Below, piece after piece: positions 60,930 to 64,000 of a stretch of DNA of 64,000 bases (positions are counted from its first letter, which is position 1; every line of letters starts with the position of its first letter). The position numbers were made by a program, and so were the translations under genes. Below the pieces are notes generated by a model that did not search any database, was not told the DNA's origin, and worked only from the letters and a program-made list of their open reading frames with translations. The DNA comes from Chrysomallon squamiferum (lineage: Eukaryota; Mollusca; Gastropoda; Neomphalida; Peltospiridae), in NCBI GenBank assembly GCA_012295275.1, contig CM022668.1, forward strand, positions 5,479,583 to 5,543,582, written 5' to 3'.

Positions 60930-62445
60930 TAGAAACAGAGGATAATAATAATAATAATAATAACGTCATGCTAAATATAATTTACAAATATTTCCGTGTA
61001 CATATGACCTGTACATGGACATATTCCAATACCGAAACAAACACTTTTTATATAAAAAATTAAACCAAAATCATGTCTAAAAACCGAATACTTTCTGTTT
61101 AAGGCCTCTACTACTAAACACTGGGATCAGAGATCTAAAAATAAATAAATAAATAAATAAAAGATAAGGAAAGAAAGAAAAACATCGGATAGATAAAGGA
61201 TAAAAAAGAAATACCTTGTGCTGGTGGTAATGATTACTATGCTGATGACGAAGACACAAAGAATAATTTTTGTTATCATTATTATTATAAACAGAGGTGT
61301 GTGGTCAGTCAGGTAAGAAATATTTCACTGTTGGAGAAACGATTTTCATATCGCAATGTACTTGTGGTCATTTATAACAATTTACTTCTCGAAAAGTCAG
61401 CAAAATTATCCGTCAGTGACAGATCTAAAAAGAAACACTAAAGAACAAGTAACATTTAAAAAAAAAAAAAAAAAAAATAAAATCCCAGGATGCGATATTT
61501 TCGAAATAGAAAACAATTTGAAATACCTTCAAATTAAACTTGCTGATGGACAATTTATTTAAGCGAGTATTTTCTCTCTGTCGACTCAACTGCTATAGAT
61601 CACCGCTATCACCGATCTAAGAATAAATGAATTAAAATTAAAATAAAATGAAACGAAATGAAATAAAGTAAGCAATAAATACCAAAATATATCAATACGA
61701 AATAATGCTGCTACTAGGGTAGTAACAGAAATAGTAGTACTAGTATTAAAGATATTATTACTACTACTACTATTAACAATAATAATAACAGCATACTAAA
61801 GTCAGGATACACGTAACTTTGTTTCATTTCAGTTTAAAAAACCTCACACTTAAATAATCTATTTGTTAGAGAACAAACTCTGATATATTTACTAATAAAT
61901 TAAGAACACTGGAATAGTTAAAAATAATAAAATAAAAATATCATAGACTTTCAATATGGCCGACTTGTTTTATTTCTGCTTTGTGTACTTTTAGTTCTCA
62001 AAATCCTCCACTGATAAACACGCGAGTGACGTCAGATATTTTACACGTCATCAAGTGCAGAGGCGGGCAGAGGTGAGGGCCGAAGGGGCTCTGGCACCGG
62101 AAATCCAGATTTATATTTAAATCGAATAAAGTGTTTATTTTATGTTTCATCTGTTTTTACATATTCAAAATATCTTCCTTTCTCATACTATTCCTCAGTA
62201 CTAGGCCTTGTACTTGAATCTTTGGGAATTACAATCAAGGAGTTGGCCCCGGGCTTCAGCAGACCTCAACACGACACTGATCAAGTGTCACGTTGTTAGG
62301 TTTCAATGTCAGATTAAAATAAGGAAATCGTGGTACCTGATATATGTATACTCATCTTATATAAATCTTCTTTAAAACTGATTACAACAATTGAATAGAT
62401 TAAGTACTATTAAATTGCATTGTTTATACGTAAGTTATGAAATCT
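60930..62445. other. BTB 5' flank; no further gene
   Basis: The acceptor before BTB exon 1 implies an upstream untranslated exon that I cannot locate. A short repeat with GATCT-A-AAATAAAT tail occurs at about 61105-61165 and 61585-61640. A GC-richer stretch at 62030-62110 has TGACGTCA-like words. Confidence 0.35.
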
Positions 62446-62446
62446 G

Positions 62447-62507
<61 letters not shown>
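62446..62507. repeat. (AAT)n microsatellite
   Basis: About 20 AAT units. Similar tracts: 11441-11492, 14730-14778, 26521-26628, 50827-50883, 51808-51859. Confidence 0.95.
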
Positions 62508-63003
62508 GAAACAACAGCAACAACAACAACAATAATAATAAGAAAGAAATTTTACAGTACACTAAATATAAGTGTACACATTGTATTTCTCTGACGATGC
62601 TTGCATGACCAGTATATCAAGTTAAGCTAACACGTGACGTTTGTTTGTAATGTAGCTCAGATAAATGTCACTGCTGTATGAAAACACAAAGATAAACTCG
62701 GGTGTTATTTACAACGATCTGACAAATTCATTGTTAAAAAACTCTCTGCCCATAAGTGTAGAAATTAACCGTGAAAATATAAAATTATTTACATTTGTCA
62801 TTATTTCAATAAAGACGATATAGACAATCCAACTATTTCCAGTAAACAGAAAAATCTAACAAACTCGTAAATAGAAAATAATACTATTATATGAGATAAT
62901 ATTATCACAACTTATATTGGCACGTACCATATCTTTAAAACGCCTCACGCTGTAATACTGTTTATTATATGTATAGCAATAGCAGTATATCAATAATACA
63001 ATA

Positions 63004-63050
63004 ATAAATTAAATTAAATTAAATTAAATTAAATTAAATTAAATTAAATT
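63004..63050. repeat. (AAATT)n microsatellite
   Basis: About nine AAATT units in a row. Confidence 0.95.
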
Positions 63051-63267
63051 AACACAATATAAAATACATTGTAGTTTCAAAACAGATACTTACCTGAAAA
63101 ATTTCTGATCGAGAATTTGTTAGAAACGAGTAATTTCTTTTTAACTCTACTATTGATCACAGAGATCAGAGAACAGGGATCTATAAATAAATAAATAAAC
63201 AAAATGATATAAAGTAAAACGAAGTAATCAAATAGAGCATAAACTGCAAACGACACATTGAACTCTA

Positions 63268-63607
63268 CAGATACCGGACCAATTATCTGGCGTCCTGAAA
63301 TCCCGAAAGACCAGAAAACCAGAACTTTTTCCCAACGTAAATTTCATACTTTGCGCGCATCGGATTTTGTCCTCACCAGACCGTAACTGCTCTTTCAAGC
63401 CGCGTGCTGTTCATTCACTCGCCGCATTGTTTACGTGTCGAGTCGCCACAGTTGTGTTTCGTCAATTTTTTTTTTCTTTCTTTTTTTTTTAAATTGTAAA
63501 ATATTTATGCCTAAGTATTTACGAATTTAGATCCCTTGGCACGAGAAAACCGGAAGATCCAGAATGCCTCAGGCCCCAAGGTGTCCCGATAATTGGTCCG
63601 GTACCTG
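63268..63607. mobile_element. Non-autonomous pogo/Tigger-like MITE
   Basis: 340 bp with inverted ends: left CAGATACCGGACCAATTATC, right end (reverse complement) CAGGTACCGGACCAATTATC; 19 of the first 20 match. Flanked by TA on both sides (63266-63267, 63608-63609). CAG-starting inverted repeats with TA target duplication are the pogo/Tigger style of Tc1/mariner elements. No transposase is inside, only a T-rich stretch, so it would move in trans. 63610-64000 to its right is AT-rich, with no gene. Confidence 0.8.
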
Positions 63608-64000
63608 TATTTAGGTGATAGTATTACAACTACTGCTACTGCAACTGCTACTGCTACTACTAACAGAATAATAATTATTATTATTATAATGACGACACCA
63701 TTATTATTTGTATTTCTTCTTAGGATTTTATTATTTTATTAGTTGTTGTTGTTATTAAATATTCTTCGATATTTCCCATAAACCAGTGTGTTATCTTTAA
63801 AAAAGAAAAAACAAAAAACAAAAAAGAAGAAAATTCACACAAAAAATGTATAGCTTTGACAAAATAGATTACTAATTCAATACGTCTGGTCTGATTTAAG
63901 TAAAAGTACTAATAGTACAGCATATATTAAATTACAATAAAATACAAAATACCTTCAAATTTCAAAATGTCTGTCTGCCTAAGAAAGTACGTCCTTGCTT

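Noticed and set aside
61356-61562. Plus-strand frame ending IENNLKYLQIKLADGQFI
   Set aside because: Interrupted by a long A run, with no clear homologue and no splice context. It might be a fragment of a retroelement, but that cannot be supported.

Overview
This is a eukaryotic, animal-type window: AT-rich DNA dense in microsatellites, small exons with GT-AG borders, kilobase tandem repeats, decayed transposons and pseudogenes. There are no bacterial operons, RNA genes or CRISPR arrays that I can see. Caspase-8-like proteases with death-fold domains, a BTB-BACK-PHR protein and a Prp22/DHX8-like pseudogene fit an invertebrate, and the style suggests a marine lophotrochozoan, perhaps a mollusc. 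The species cannot be fixed from the sequence.

The core (about 3.7-36.5 kb) is a segmental duplication with an offset of about 20 kb. Each copy carries a minus-strand caspase gene and, just upstream on the plus strand, one signal-peptide-like exon. I rebuilt both caspases exon by exon; the splice phases agree throughout, nearly all junctions being phase 1 in the linker. Copy B (24.8-33.5 kb) has two death effector domains (DEDs), a death domain exon (with a 1-base homopolymer frameshift), small linker exons including one with an in-frame stop, a tandemly duplicated 66-nt exon, and the p20/p10 catalytic domain. Copy A (4.1-13.5 kb) has the same catalytic exons and intact catalytic residues, but lost the DED region by deletion and most of the death domain exon. 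A new in-frame ATG and a TATA-like box predict a short protease of about 316 residues without death-fold domains.

Between the copies is a 1376-bp repeat in three tandem units (19.07-23.17 kb). Right of the duplication lie a decayed transposon-like coding region (37.4-43.3 kb, minus), a 34-bp minisatellite and a long hairpin (45.4-46.1 kb), a decayed intron-containing DHX8/Prp22-like pseudogene (48.2-50.8 kb, minus), several minisatellites and long (AC)n and (AG)n tracts (52.6-58.6 kb), a two-exon BTB-BACK-PHR gene (59.4-60.9 kb, minus), and a short pogo/Tigger-like MITE (63.27-63.61 kb) with clear inverted repeats.

The two caspases are the functional centre. Copy B looks like a death-signal-responsive initiator and copy A like a paralogue freed from adaptor recruitment. 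The BTB protein is a probable CUL3 ubiquitin-ligase adaptor with no visible link to them.
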